A DNA stretch of 64,000 bases, taken from contig NZ_CP134605.1 in the NCBI RefSeq assembly GCF_031844685.1, forward strand, positions 1,149,501 to 1,213,500, read 5' to 3'. The position numbers were made by a program, and so were the translations under genes. The notes below the pieces were generated by a model. The model ran no database searches and was not told the origin of the DNA. It worked only from the letters and a program-made list of their open reading frames with translations. The DNA is from Streptomyces sp. ITFR-21. Lineage in GTDB: Bacteria > Actinomycetota > Actinomycetes > Streptomycetales > Streptomycetaceae. Positions 24,966 through 33,084 of the stretch are shown here, in pieces (position 1 is the first letter of the stretch; each line of letters opens with the position of its first letter).

Positions 24966-26137
24966 CGCAGGGTTTCCTCCAGGTGGGTGGGATGCCAGTC
25001 GCCGTGGGTCCAGGACCGGACGGCCCAGCGTTCCGCGGTGTCGTTCAGCCGCATCCCGAAGCCCGGACCCTCGTGGGGTACGACGGTGTTGGTCGTACGG
25101 TCCACGGCCGGGCGCGGTGAGACGATCATCTCGGCGAAGAAGCGGTCGGACTGGCCGGCCTCGACGGTCAGGGCGTCGGGGTTGTGGAAGGCCAGCGTGC
25201 GGCCGGCGTTGATCAGCGGACCGGTCTCGGCGACCTGTACGCCGATCTGGAACGCCAGGCCGGCGGCGCGCAGCCGGTCGATCAGCCGGGCGGAGCGCAG
25301 CAGTCCGCCGTTCTTGGCGACCCGTACGTTCACCGCGTCGCACGCCTGTGCGGCGATGGCCGCCTCGGCGTCCTGGCCGGTGCACACCGACTCGTCCAGC
25401 ATCACCCGGATGCCCGAGCGGCGGCGCAGGTCGCGCAGCGCGTCCCAGGACCGCGGCGGCAGCGGCTCCTCGACCTGGTCCACCCCGCAGGCGCGCAGCC
25501 GGCGGGCGTAGGGCACGGCCGTCTCGGGGGTCCAGCTCATGTTGGCGTCGACCATGACCGGCACCTGCGACCCGAGCCGCTGGCGGATCACCGTGACCGT
25601 GCGCACGTCCCGCTCGATGTCGCCGGACGCCTTGACCTTCACGAAGTGGAAGGGGCCGCGGGTGTCCACGAACTCCTCGGCGCCGATGCTGAGGTCGAGC
25701 ACCTGGGAAACGGGCAGCACCGGCCGGCCGGGGTCACCCGGGAGGAACCGGCTGGCGGGCATCGACAGGCGGTGCCCGAGCAGGTCGAGGACGGCCGTCT
25801 CCAGCAGGCAGACCAGGTTGCCGCCGGCGGACGGCCACCGGTCGGTGCCGAAGACGGCGTCGAAGCCGGTGGCGCGCAGCAGGTCGAGCAGTTCGTCGGG
25901 CGGGGTGGCCCGCAGCAGGTCGAAGACCTGGTTCAGCGAAGTCCGGCGCAGCGCCTCGGTGACGCTGCCGGCGGTCTCGCCGGTGACGTACCGCCGCGGC
26001 GCGCACTCGCCGATGCCCGTCACGCCGTCGAGCGTGAGGCTGAGGACGAGGCTGTCGCTGGTCGAGCGGCGGGCCGCCGGATGGTCGAAGCCGATCCGCA
26101 TCGGCTGTTCCACGTGGTAGAGCCGCGCCTCAGACAT
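24962..26137 (-). CDS. enolase-superfamily enzyme, MLE/dipeptide-epimerase-like subgroup
   Basis: 391 residues with the two-domain enolase-superfamily layout: a capping domain (about 1-130, with GIGECAPRRYVTGETAGSV) and a barrel. Catalytic features are KxK at Lys167/Lys169 (HFVKVKASGD), metal ligands Asp197 (MVDANMSW), Glu223 (QVEEPL) and Asp248 (MLDESVC), and Lys275 in NVRVAKNGG opposite the KxK pair. A Lys on both faces is the arrangement of the muconate-lactonising subgroup: MLE, o-succinylbenzoate synthase, N-acylamino-acid racemases and dipeptide epimerases. With ATP-grasp ligases nearby, epimerisation of an amide- or peptide-linked intermediate is an attractive hypothesis. A cycloisomerase or syn-dehydratase is also possible. 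It overlaps both neighbours by 4-8 bp, so it is part of one operon. Confidence 0.85.
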   Translation of the reverse strand: MSEARLYHVEQPMRIGFDHPAARRSTSDSLVLSLTLDGVTGIGECAPRRYVTGETAGSVTEALRRTSLNQVFDLLRATPPDELLDLLRATGFDAVFGTDRWPSAGGNLVCLLETAVLDLLGHRLSMPASRFLPGDPGRPVLPVSQVLDLSIGAEEFVDTRGPFHFVKVKASGDIERDVRTVTVIRQRLGSQVPVMVDANMSWTPETAVPYARRLRACGVDQVEEPLPPRSWDALRDLRRRSGIRVMLDESVCTGQDAEAAIAAQACDAVNVRVAKNGGLLRSARLIDRLRAAGLAFQIGVQVAETGPLINAGRTLAFHNPDALTVEAGQSDRFFAEMIVSPRPAVDRTTNTVVPHEGPGFGMRLNDTAERWAVRSWTHGDWHPTHLEETLR

Positions 26138-27014
26138 CGCGGTCCAGCCCCTGCAACAGCGTGTAGGTGGAGGTCCAGTCGACCAGGCTCCGGCTGACCG
26201 GGGTGTAGAAGAGGTAGTGCCGGTCGGTGGGGAATTTGATGATCATGCCCTGGCCGGAGACCAGGTCGTTGAAGACCCGGTGGGTCGCGTCGAGGTCGAC
26301 GATGGGGTCGGTCAGGCCGGAGACGAACGCGGTCGGCACGGCCGGCAGCGGGCGCCGGTCGGGGTCCAGGTAGAGCCGTTCCAGGGCGAGCAGCGTGCCG
26401 CGGGAGCGGCGGGTGATCCGGCGTGCGGCGAGGTCGTCGCTGTCGATGAACCGCCGGTACCCGGGGTCGTCGGTGAAGTCCTCGGTCACCAGGCCGGCGT
26501 CCCACAGCTCCTCGCTCCGGTCGGCGGCCAGCGCCTCCAGTTCGGCCTCGTCGTAGCGCGCGTGCAGCCGGCCCAGCCAGGTCGAGCAGAAGACGGCGGC
26601 GTCGTAGCGGACGGTGAAGTCCGGGTGGTGCATGAGCGCCGCCAGGAAGGAGCCGCCCAGGCAGTGCCCGAACAGGGTCAGCGGCAGGGCGTCGCCGATC
26701 AGCTCCCGGACGTGGGTGAGGGCCGTGACGTAGTCGGCGACAACGGTGTCCACGCCGGGCACGGTGTTGCGGGCGCCGCCGCTGATGCCGCTGCCGCGCC
26801 GGTCGAGCACGAACAGCGCGATGTCGTTGTCGGCGAACTGCGGGCCGACGTCCCACAGCCAGCCCGCGTGGCTCTGCAGCCCGTGGAAGTAGAACACCGC
26901 GCCCTTGGCCGGCTGACGCGGGCGCCAGACGTGCAAAGCCAGGTCGACGCCACCGCCGTCGAGGGTGATGATCTCGCGGCGCACGTTCTGCGGGGGCCTG
27001 CGGGTCTCGATCAT
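26130..27014 (-). CDS. alpha/beta hydrolase with cysteine nucleophile elbow
   Basis: 294 residues, serine aminopeptidase S33-like fold: VFYFHGLQSHAGWLWDVGP (oxyanion loop), LFVLDRRGSGISGG, nucleophile elbow LFGHCLGGSFLAAL, acid in SGLTDPIVD (Asp236 or Asp240) and His266 in DRHYLFY. The nucleophile position is Cys118 rather than Ser (G-H-C-L-G-G). Cys at this site is typical of PHA synthases, dienelactone hydrolases and some thioesterases that transfer acyl groups or form strained rings rather than simply hydrolysing. No signal peptide is present. It overlaps the GH3 gene upstream (ATGA) and the enolase gene downstream (8 bp), so it should act on the same intermediate, perhaps releasing, lactonising or transferring an activated acyl group. 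That role is inference. Confidence 0.85.
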   Translation of the reverse strand: MIETRRPPQNVRREIITLDGGGVDLALHVWRPRQPAKGAVFYFHGLQSHAGWLWDVGPQFADNDIALFVLDRRGSGISGGARNTVPGVDTVVADYVTALTHVRELIGDALPLTLFGHCLGGSFLAALMHHPDFTVRYDAAVFCSTWLGRLHARYDEAELEALAADRSEELWDAGLVTEDFTDDPGYRRFIDSDDLAARRITRRSRGTLLALERLYLDPDRRPLPAVPTAFVSGLTDPIVDLDATHRVFNDLVSGQGMIIKFPTDRHYLFYTPVSRSLVDWTSTYTLLQGLDRDV

Positions 27015-28690
27015 CGCCCCGCCTCCGCGCCGCTGAGCAGGTCGCCGACGAAGGCGGTGTCCTTCTCGAACGGCTTGTACTTGTACTGGGTGGTGTTGCC
27101 CGCCTGCCGGCGGCGCTCGGTGTAGGCCACGATCGCGTCGCGCGGCACGGTGTGCAGCCGCAGCGGGCCCAGCCGGCCGCTGCCGCGCTTGGCGGCGTAC
27201 TCGATGTTGACGGCCCGCAGCTCGCGGTCCACCGCCTCGGCCAGCCGGCGCTCCACCTCCTCGCCGGGCTCGGGGACTTCGGTGACCACCACGTAGTGGG
27301 GCGGCTCGCCCCACTGCGGTCCGCACAGGTAGAGCCCGCCGCCGAGGCCGGCCGCGGTCATGGCCCGCTCGACGGCCTGGCTGACCTGCTCCTCGGTGAT
27401 CTTCTCGCCGGTGAAGGAGTGGAAGACACCGTCGCGGCGCACGAAGTGCACCCACGGCACGCCGTCCACGATCCGGTCCACCCGGTAGATGTCGCCGCTC
27501 CACAGCCGGTAGAGGCCGTTGCCCTGCGTCATGACCAGGTGGTAGTCGCGGCCCGCCGCCACCTCGTCGAACAGTAAGGTGTCGATCCGCTCCCCCGCGT
27601 CCAGCCGCTTGCCCAGGTCGACCTCCGCCGGTACGAACTCGAAGAACGCCTGGTTGACGGCGAGCGGCTGGCTGTCCAGGGAGTCGTCCACCGGGATGGT
27701 GGTCACCCCTTCGGTGCCGCAGCTCATGAACGGCATCGCGGCGACGCCCGGCAGTACGGCGTCCAGCTTACCCTGGTAGAGCCCGGCGGAGGAGGAGAGC
27801 CAGCAGCTGTAGAGGCTGAGCGCGGGCCAGACGTCCACCAGGCTGAAGTCGCCCTTGTCCAGCACCGACTGGAGGTGGCGGGCCGCCGCCGGGTCCGGCT
27901 CCCCGTACGGCTTGCCCTCCAGGGCACCGGTGTTCAGGTCGCGGACCAGGTCCGGACCGTGCTCGGCGATCAGGTCGCGCAGCGAGATCAGGGTGCTGGG
28001 GTTGATCGCCGAGATGAAGTGCAGCGGCTGACCGACGAGGTGGCGGATGCGGTGGTACATCCGGCCGGCGTGCGAGGAGGGCGCCTCGGTGCCGAACCAG
28101 GGGGCGGCCGACCACGGCGGGTTCCAGTCGCGGCTGTTGATCCGCGGATGGCGGTTGCTGATCGCCTGGTACTGGACGCCGAACAGGTGGTCGTCCACCA
28201 GTTCGTGGACGGTCTGGGTGTCGAGGGTGGCGTACGGGTGCGCGAGCAGTTCGGGGTGGTGCTCCAGGTACGTCCCCCACATGGCCCGCATCGCCGGCAC
28301 CCGGTAGGTGAGCAGCCAGTGCAGGGTGTAGGGGACCCGCTTGGGGACGCCCGTGGTGCCGCTGGTCTTCAGCCAGCGCAGGACCGGGCTGCACGAGAGC
28401 ACGCCGCCCTTGGTCCTGGCCTCCCGGTCCAGCTCCGGGGTGAAGTCGCCGTAGCGCGTCACCGGCAGGACCCGCCGGAAGCCGTCCGGGTCGGCCGTGG
28501 CCGCGTCGTAGCCCCGTTCCTTCCAGTGCAGCGAGTCCGCGCTGAGGGCGACGATGTCCTCCAGCACCCGTTGCTGGGCGGCGTGCGGGTCCGCCAGGTC
28601 GGCCAGCAGGGTCGCGCGGGCCTGCCGGCACTCGTCCAGGAAGGGGGATCTACGCGCGTCCCAGTGCTCTTGCCAGTGCGAACCGCCCAC
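27011..28690 (-). CDS. GH3-family acyl-acid amido synthetase
   Basis: 559 residues, the usual GH3 length. Adenylate-forming motifs in order: LKTSGTTGVPKRVP (residues 107-120, P-loop-like A3), MSCGTEGVTTIPVDD (about 325), YRLWSGDIYRVDR (394-406, Asp for ribose binding) and FHSFTGEKITEEQVSQAVERAM (423 onward, the hinge and C-domain GEK motif of GH3 proteins). GH3 enzymes adenylate a carboxylic acid and condense it with an amino acid or amine; they are known best as plant auxin/jasmonate conjugases. Here the enzyme probably makes an amide bond in a bacterial metabolite. Leu372 is encoded by TTA, so translation should need the bldA tRNA. It is preceded by a 185-bp gap after the monooxygenase gene, and its stop overlaps the next start. 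Confidence 0.85.
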   Translation of the reverse strand: MGGSHWQEHWDARRSPFLDECRQARATLLADLADPHAAQQRVLEDIVALSADSLHWKERGYDAATADPDGFRRVLPVTRYGDFTPELDREARTKGGVLSCSPVLRWLKTSGTTGVPKRVPYTLHWLLTYRVPAMRAMWGTYLEHHPELLAHPYATLDTQTVHELVDDHLFGVQYQAISNRHPRINSRDWNPPWSAAPWFGTEAPSSHAGRMYHRIRHLVGQPLHFISAINPSTLISLRDLIAEHGPDLVRDLNTGALEGKPYGEPDPAAARHLQSVLDKGDFSLVDVWPALSLYSCWLSSSAGLYQGKLDAVLPGVAAMPFMSCGTEGVTTIPVDDSLDSQPLAVNQAFFEFVPAEVDLGKRLDAGERIDTLLFDEVAAGRDYHLVMTQGNGLYRLWSGDIYRVDRIVDGVPWVHFVRRDGVFHSFTGEKITEEQVSQAVERAMTAAGLGGGLYLCGPQWGEPPHYVVVTEVPEPGEEVERRLAEAVDRELRAVNIEYAAKRGSGRLGPLRLHTVPRDAIVAYTERRRQAGNTTQYKYKPFEKDTAFVGDLLSGAEAGR

Positions 28691-28874
28691 GGCTTCAACG
28701 CCTCCTCAAACTCGTTCTGCCGGTGGTCCCGATGAGTTCCGCGGTGCGTGCGAAGAGTGATCAGGTGGCCGGCTCGCGCGGCCGGCCCGTGTCGGGGGAC
28801 GGGACCGGGACGGCGGTCCTCCGGCCCCGTTCTCCCGGTCGCGGCACGGGCCGGGTTCGCGCCGTGCGCGCCGC

Positions 28875-29987
28875 CTACCGGGCGGCGCGGGCGGCGACGG
28901 CCCAGTCGACCGCTTCCTGCGGCCTGGCCGCGGACCCGTTGATCTGCGGCGCCACGTAGCGGGCGAGCAGTTCCAGGCTGCGGTCGGTGTTCTCGTAGGA
29001 GGTCCAGTCGGGGACGTAGACCAGCAGCGTGCCGAAGCCGCCGGTGGCCTCCTGGATCCGGCGGATCCCGCTGACCACCTCCTCGACCGAGCCGACCAGC
29101 GCGCCGCCGGCCTCCACCCGGTCGCGGAGCATGGTCTCCCGCTTGGCGCCGGGAGCCAGCACGTCGCGGCCGCCGGTCTTGGCGAAGTACTCGAACATCC
29201 AGCGGTCGTAGCCGTCGCCGACCTCCGCGAACGCCTGCCGGCTGGTCTCGGCGACGTGCACCGGCAGGGCGATCCGCCAGTCCTCGCGCCGGAGGGTCTG
29301 GCCGAACTCGTCGGCCGCCTCCTCGGCGTGCTTCCACTGCTGGGCCAGCCCGATGTGCTCCGGGGCGCCCGGGGTGAGCAGCGCGAACGGCAGCGCGAAG
29401 GTGGTCATGCTCAGGCCGTACCGGCCGATCAGCCGGGGGCTGCTCACCGAGGTGCCGGAGGTGGCCAGCGCGACCTCGATCGGGCCGGGGCCGAACCGGG
29501 GCAGCTGGAGCTTGGCGTCCTTCAGCTCGAACCAGTCGGTCTTCCGGGTGACCCGCTCGTCCCCGTTGACGAGTTCGAGGACGGTCGGCAGCGCCTCGTC
29601 GAGCCGCCTGCGCTGCACCTTGCCGTCGAGCCCGAACATGGTCGCGTCGAACGGCACACCGGGGCCCACTCCCAGGATGTAGCGGCCCTGGGTCAGGTGC
29701 TGCAGGTGCACCGCGCGGCTGGCCACGTGGAACGGGTGGTGTCCGGAGAGCGGTACGACGCCGTGAGCCAGTTTGATCTGCCGGGTGCGCTGGCTGGCGG
29801 CGGCGATCAGCGTCTCCGGTGCGCCGACCAGGCCCCAGCCCAGGCTGTGGTGTTCGCCGAACCACGCCTCGTCGTAGTTGAGGCGGTCGACGTACTCCAC
29901 CAGGTCGAGGTTGCGGCGGATCGCCAGATGCGGATCCTGCCCGGTCTCGTGGACGGGCGACAGAAAGACGCCGATACGACTGTGCAC
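28875..29987 (-). CDS. luciferase-like flavin/F420-dependent monooxygenase
   Basis: 370 residues of the bacterial-luciferase TIM-barrel superfamily: RIGVFLSPVHETGQDPHLAIRRNLDLVEYVDRLNYDEAWFGEHH at the start, then VVPLSGHHPFHVASRAVHLQHLTQGRYILGVGPG (the family's helix-strand around residue 85), and a C-terminal VGSVEEVVSGIRRIQEATGGFGTLLVYVPDW. The AWFGEHH phrase is typical of alkanal monooxygenase-like oxygenases using FMNH2; F420 use cannot be excluded. In biosynthetic clusters such enzymes hydroxylate carbon or nitrogen or make N-O bonds. The start is GTG at 29987 with GGAGGAAAG at ideal spacing. A flavin reductase would be needed; none is adjacent. Confidence 0.87.
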   Translation of the reverse strand: MHSRIGVFLSPVHETGQDPHLAIRRNLDLVEYVDRLNYDEAWFGEHHSLGWGLVGAPETLIAAASQRTRQIKLAHGVVPLSGHHPFHVASRAVHLQHLTQGRYILGVGPGVPFDATMFGLDGKVQRRRLDEALPTVLELVNGDERVTRKTDWFELKDAKLQLPRFGPGPIEVALATSGTSVSSPRLIGRYGLSMTTFALPFALLTPGAPEHIGLAQQWKHAEEAADEFGQTLRREDWRIALPVHVAETSRQAFAEVGDGYDRWMFEYFAKTGGRDVLAPGAKRETMLRDRVEAGGALVGSVEEVVSGIRRIQEATGGFGTLLVYVPDWTSYENTDRSLELLARYVAPQINGSAARPQEAVDWAVAARAAR

Positions 29988-30087
29988 TGCTTTCCTCCGG
30001 ACGGGGGCCTTGGGCGCGGCCTCGGGGCCCCTCTTGGGGACGGGCCCGAGGCCGGCCCTGGGGGGTGGGAAGGAGCGGACCGCCGGG

Positions 30088-31344
30088 TCAGCCGACCCGG
30101 TAGACGGCGTCCTTCAGCACGCGGGCCTTCTCGTAGTCGGCGACCAGCTGCTCGTCGTCGGGCGCGGTCAGGTAGATCCGCATCGCGGCCGACAGCAGGT
30201 CGGTGGTGGGCCGGATCCGGTCGCCCGGCGCGTACTTGACGCTGGTCAGCAGGACGCTGGGCAGCTCGTTGATCCGGGCGACCACGTCCTGGTCCACGGC
30301 GGCGACCGTGCCGTCGAGTTCGGTGGGGGGGTTGTAGCTGTAGCCGGACTGCGCCTTGCGGTAGACCCGGCCGCCGTACTCCCGGGCGAACCGCTCCGGG
30401 TCGGTGTAGGCCAGCGCGGACAGCCCGGACTGGTCGTGGCCCAGGCACAGCCGCTGGAAAGCGGGGTTGAGCTGGCCGTTGAAGCGGGTGGCGATCTCCA
30501 CCAGGACCGGGCCCTCGTCGGTGACGATGACCTCGGCGTGCGACGGGCCCCAGCGTACGTCGAGGGCCGTCAGCACCTCGTTGACGTAGGCGATCAGCGC
30601 GGGCACCGGTTCGGCGTCGGCGGGCAGCAGGATGTCCCGGTTGTAGATGTTCTGCCCGGACGGCAGCAGGATCTTGTCGTACTGCCACACGCCGGCGGCG
30701 TAGCGGTGTCCGTCGGAGCTGACCGTGTCCACGACGTACTCGGTGCCGCGCGAGTACGACTGGATCAGCGCCTCGGCGTTGTCGAAGCCGAAGATGTCCC
30801 GGCCGCCGAGCACGCGTTCGGCTGCGGCCCGCACCTCCTCGGCGTTGGCGCAGATGAACACCCCGTCGGACGCGGCGGAGCTGAGCGGTTTGACCACCAC
30901 CGGCCAGACGCCGCGGTCCTCGGCCCACTTGACGAGTTCGGCCGCGTCGGAGCTCTTGGTCTGGTCGGCGCAGCGCACCCCGGCCCGGCGCAGCGCCTCG
31001 ATCATCTGGTACTTGTCGCGGCGGGCCGGCGACAGCGCGGTACCGTTGGACTTGACGCCGAGGGCCTCGCTGACCCGGTCCGCCTGGCGTACCGCGGACT
31101 CCTGGCCGGGTACCACGGCGACCAGGTCGTAGCCGCGCAGCCGCTCGATCAGTTCCGCCTCGTCGGTGATGACGAGGTTCTCCGCGTACTCCGCCAGGTT
31201 GGGCGCGACCATCGTCGGGATGAGTTCCGGCGTGCTCTGCACGTGGATCACCCGGGTACCGGTGGCGGCGAAGGCGGCGGGGTAGAAGTTGCCGGCCGAG
31301 TAGCCGTCGATGACGACGGCGGTGGGGGGTGTGGAGGTGCTCAT
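30088..31344 (-). CDS. ATP-grasp carboxylate-amine ligase (first copy)
   Basis: 418 residues. The N-terminal pre-ATP-grasp domain (AVVIDGYSAGNFYPAAFAATGTRVIHVQS) is followed by the ATP-grasp core: a lid strand with KYQMIEALRRAGVRCADQ, the nucleotide-binding Lys in WPVVVKPLSSAASDGVFICA, and Mg-binding Glu/Asn residues in VLVEIATRFNGQLNPAFQ. This subtype, beginning with VVIDGYSAGN, is common in streptomycete clusters as an amino-acid ligase that activates a carboxylate as acyl phosphate and couples it to an amine. It overlaps the PLP aminotransferase gene by 4 bp (ATGA), so its substrate is probably the aminotransferase product. A second, dissimilar ATP-grasp gene closes the other arm of the cluster at 40413. 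Confidence 0.87.
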   Translation of the reverse strand: MSTSTPPTAVVIDGYSAGNFYPAAFAATGTRVIHVQSTPELIPTMVAPNLAEYAENLVITDEAELIERLRGYDLVAVVPGQESAVRQADRVSEALGVKSNGTALSPARRDKYQMIEALRRAGVRCADQTKSSDAAELVKWAEDRGVWPVVVKPLSSAASDGVFICANAEEVRAAAERVLGGRDIFGFDNAEALIQSYSRGTEYVVDTVSSDGHRYAAGVWQYDKILLPSGQNIYNRDILLPADAEPVPALIAYVNEVLTALDVRWGPSHAEVIVTDEGPVLVEIATRFNGQLNPAFQRLCLGHDQSGLSALAYTDPERFAREYGGRVYRKAQSGYSYNPPTELDGTVAAVDQDVVARINELPSVLLTSVKYAPGDRIRPTTDLLSAAMRIYLTAPDDEQLVADYEKARVLKDAVYRVG

Positions 31345-32651
31345 ACCTGTCCTTCAGGGGTGTCGCGCAGGGTGTCCTTGATGAAGCGCGCGAGCCGCGC
31401 GACACCTTCGCGGATCGCGTCGGGGGCGAGGTTACTGAACCCGAGCCGGATCTCGCGCTCCCCGCCGCCGTCGAGGTGGAACATGCTCATCGGCGCCCAG
31501 CTGACCTTGTAGTCGCGGGCGGACCGCTCCATCTGCGCCAGGTCGGCGACGAACGGCACCCGCAGGGTGAGGAAGAAGCCGCCGCGCGGGGTGTTCCAGC
31601 TGACGCCGTGGTCGTCCTCGGGCGGGAAGTGCTCGGCGAGCACGGCCAGGATCGCCCGCAGCCGCTCCTGGTAGACCGCGGCCAGCTCCCGGGTGGGGGT
31701 GCGCAGATCGTGGTTGTGCTCGACCAGGTAGCCGCCGACCACCGCCTGCGACAGGCTGGAGGAGCCGACGCTGAACATCGCCTTGGCCTTGGAGAGGGTG
31801 GCGGCCAGTGTCCGGGTGACGCCGTCGGCGTCGGTGACCTCCTGGTCGGCGACCAGGTAGCCGAGGCGGGCGCCGGGGAAGGCGGACTTGGCGAAGGAGC
31901 CGAGGTAGACCACCCGGCGCTCGGTGTCCAGCGACTTCAAGGTGGGCGACGACTCGCCGTCGCGGGCGAACAGCCCGTAGGGGTTGTCCTCCAGGATCAC
32001 CAGGTCCTCCTCGGCGGCCACTTCCAGCAGCCGCTTGCGGGCCGCCAGGGGCAGCACCGACCCGGAGGGGTTGGAGAAGTCCGGCACCAGGTACAGGGCG
32101 ACCGGGCGCCGGCCGCCGGCCCGCACCGCGCGGGCCTGCGCGGCGACCTCTTCCGGGTCGGGCCCGTCGGGGCCCTCGGTGACGCTGTGCACGGGGATGC
32201 CGAGCATCCGGGCGGCGCCGCGGATGCCGACGTACGCCGGGGAGACCGCGAGCAGCACGTCGTCCGGTGCGGCGAACAGGCCGCGCAGCGCGACGAGGGC
32301 GGCCTCCTGGAAGCCGTGGGTAATCATGATCGCGTCGGGCGCGACGTCGATGCCCTCGTCCTGCTTGAGCATCAGCGCGACGTCGTCCTGGATGAAGCCG
32401 TTGACGGCCCCGTACTGGAAGAGCAGCCGCGAGATGCGCTGCTCCGGCAGGCCCTTGTCGCGCAGGTGCTTGATGTAGCGGTCGAGGTAGAAGGTCAGAC
32501 CGGCCAGGTCGTGGTTTCCGTCGTGCGGCGCGCCCGAGGAGAACGACAGCGCGTCGGGGAAGCGCATCGCGGTCTCGCTGAGGATGCGCATGGAGTCCAT
32601 GTCGGGGTCGGCGATGCCCGCGAACAGCGTGTCCAGTTCGAACGACAGCAT
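31341..32651 (-). CDS. PLP-dependent aminotransferase, class I/II (AadAT/LysN-like)
   Basis: 436 residues, fold type I. Key features are LSFSSGAPHDGNHDL near the N-terminus, LLFQYGAVNGFIQDDVA, ALYLVPDFSNPSGSVL (Asn194 of the cofactor site), LEDNPYGLF (Asp222, Tyr225), Schiff-base Lys255 in LGSFAKSAFPGARLGY, and a C-terminal Arg in EIRLGFSNLAP for the substrate carboxylate. The pattern resembles 2-aminoadipate/aromatic aminotransferases and the catalytic domain of MocR proteins, but there is no DNA-binding domain. It could aminate a 2-oxo acid to supply an unusual amino acid, or catalyse another PLP reaction. ATG at 32651 starts one base after the stop of the upstream YciI-like gene, and its own stop overlaps the ATP-grasp start. 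Confidence 0.87.
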   Translation of the reverse strand: MLSFELDTLFAGIADPDMDSMRILSETAMRFPDALSFSSGAPHDGNHDLAGLTFYLDRYIKHLRDKGLPEQRISRLLFQYGAVNGFIQDDVALMLKQDEGIDVAPDAIMITHGFQEAALVALRGLFAAPDDVLLAVSPAYVGIRGAARMLGIPVHSVTEGPDGPDPEEVAAQARAVRAGGRRPVALYLVPDFSNPSGSVLPLAARKRLLEVAAEEDLVILEDNPYGLFARDGESSPTLKSLDTERRVVYLGSFAKSAFPGARLGYLVADQEVTDADGVTRTLAATLSKAKAMFSVGSSSLSQAVVGGYLVEHNHDLRTPTRELAAVYQERLRAILAVLAEHFPPEDDHGVSWNTPRGGFFLTLRVPFVADLAQMERSARDYKVSWAPMSMFHLDGGGEREIRLGFSNLAPDAIREGVARLARFIKDTLRDTPEGQV

Positions 32652-32652
32652 G

Positions 32653-32979
32653 TCAGTGCGATCCCTCCGCGGTGAGCAGGTCCCCGGGCTCGCTGTGCGC
32701 GGCGGCCCAGCTGCCCTTCCCCGGCTCCCACTCCTGGACCCGGGTGCCGGCCACGACCCCGCCCGTGACGTAGGGCTCCTCGGCCAGCAGCTGTTCGAGT
32801 TCCGCGCGGGAGCCGACCTCGTAGAGCAGCAGGCCGGCGTTCTCCCCGACGAGCGGGCCGCCGAGCAGCAGCACGCCGCGGTCGGCGAGCCGGTAGAGGT
32901 TCTCGGCGTGGGCGGGATGCAGGTGCTGCCGGCCCGCCCGGTCCACGTTGTACTCGAATTCGACGACGAATTTCGCCAC
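32653..32979 (-). CDS. YciI-like small dimeric alpha/beta-barrel protein
   Basis: 108 residues. KFVVEFEYNVDRAGRQHLHPAHAENLYRLADRGVLLLGGPLVGENAGLLLYEV followed by LLAEEPYVTGGVVAGTRVQEWEPGKG is the YCII-related ferredoxin-like fold, with the candidate catalytic His in the HPAHAENL segment. Such proteins act as small isomerases, cyclases or lyases, or as accessory subunits, and are frequent in biosynthetic clusters. The GTG at 32979 is preceded by AGGAG at 6 bp; an upstream ATG would add an unrelated Pro-rich tail. It lies directly before the aminotransferase gene with no gap. The function in the pathway is unknown. Confidence 0.8.
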   Translation of the reverse strand: MAKFVVEFEYNVDRAGRQHLHPAHAENLYRLADRGVLLLGGPLVGENAGLLLYEVGSRAELEQLLAEEPYVTGGVVAGTRVQEWEPGKGSWAAAHSEPGDLLTAEGSH

Positions 32980-33084
32980 ACCAAGCTCCTTGTGCGGTGG
33001 AGGGGGTCCCTGCGGGGTGGGCTGGAGCGCGCCGGACCGCACGCCCGGCACGGGTGCCGGGCGGTCGGCGCGGCGGCGGGCGGA

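Noticed and set aside
31341..32651. Considered a MocR/GntR-type regulator
   Set aside because: Only the aminotransferase domain is present from the ATG at 32651; the upstream extension overlaps the YciI-like gene and lacks a winged helix.
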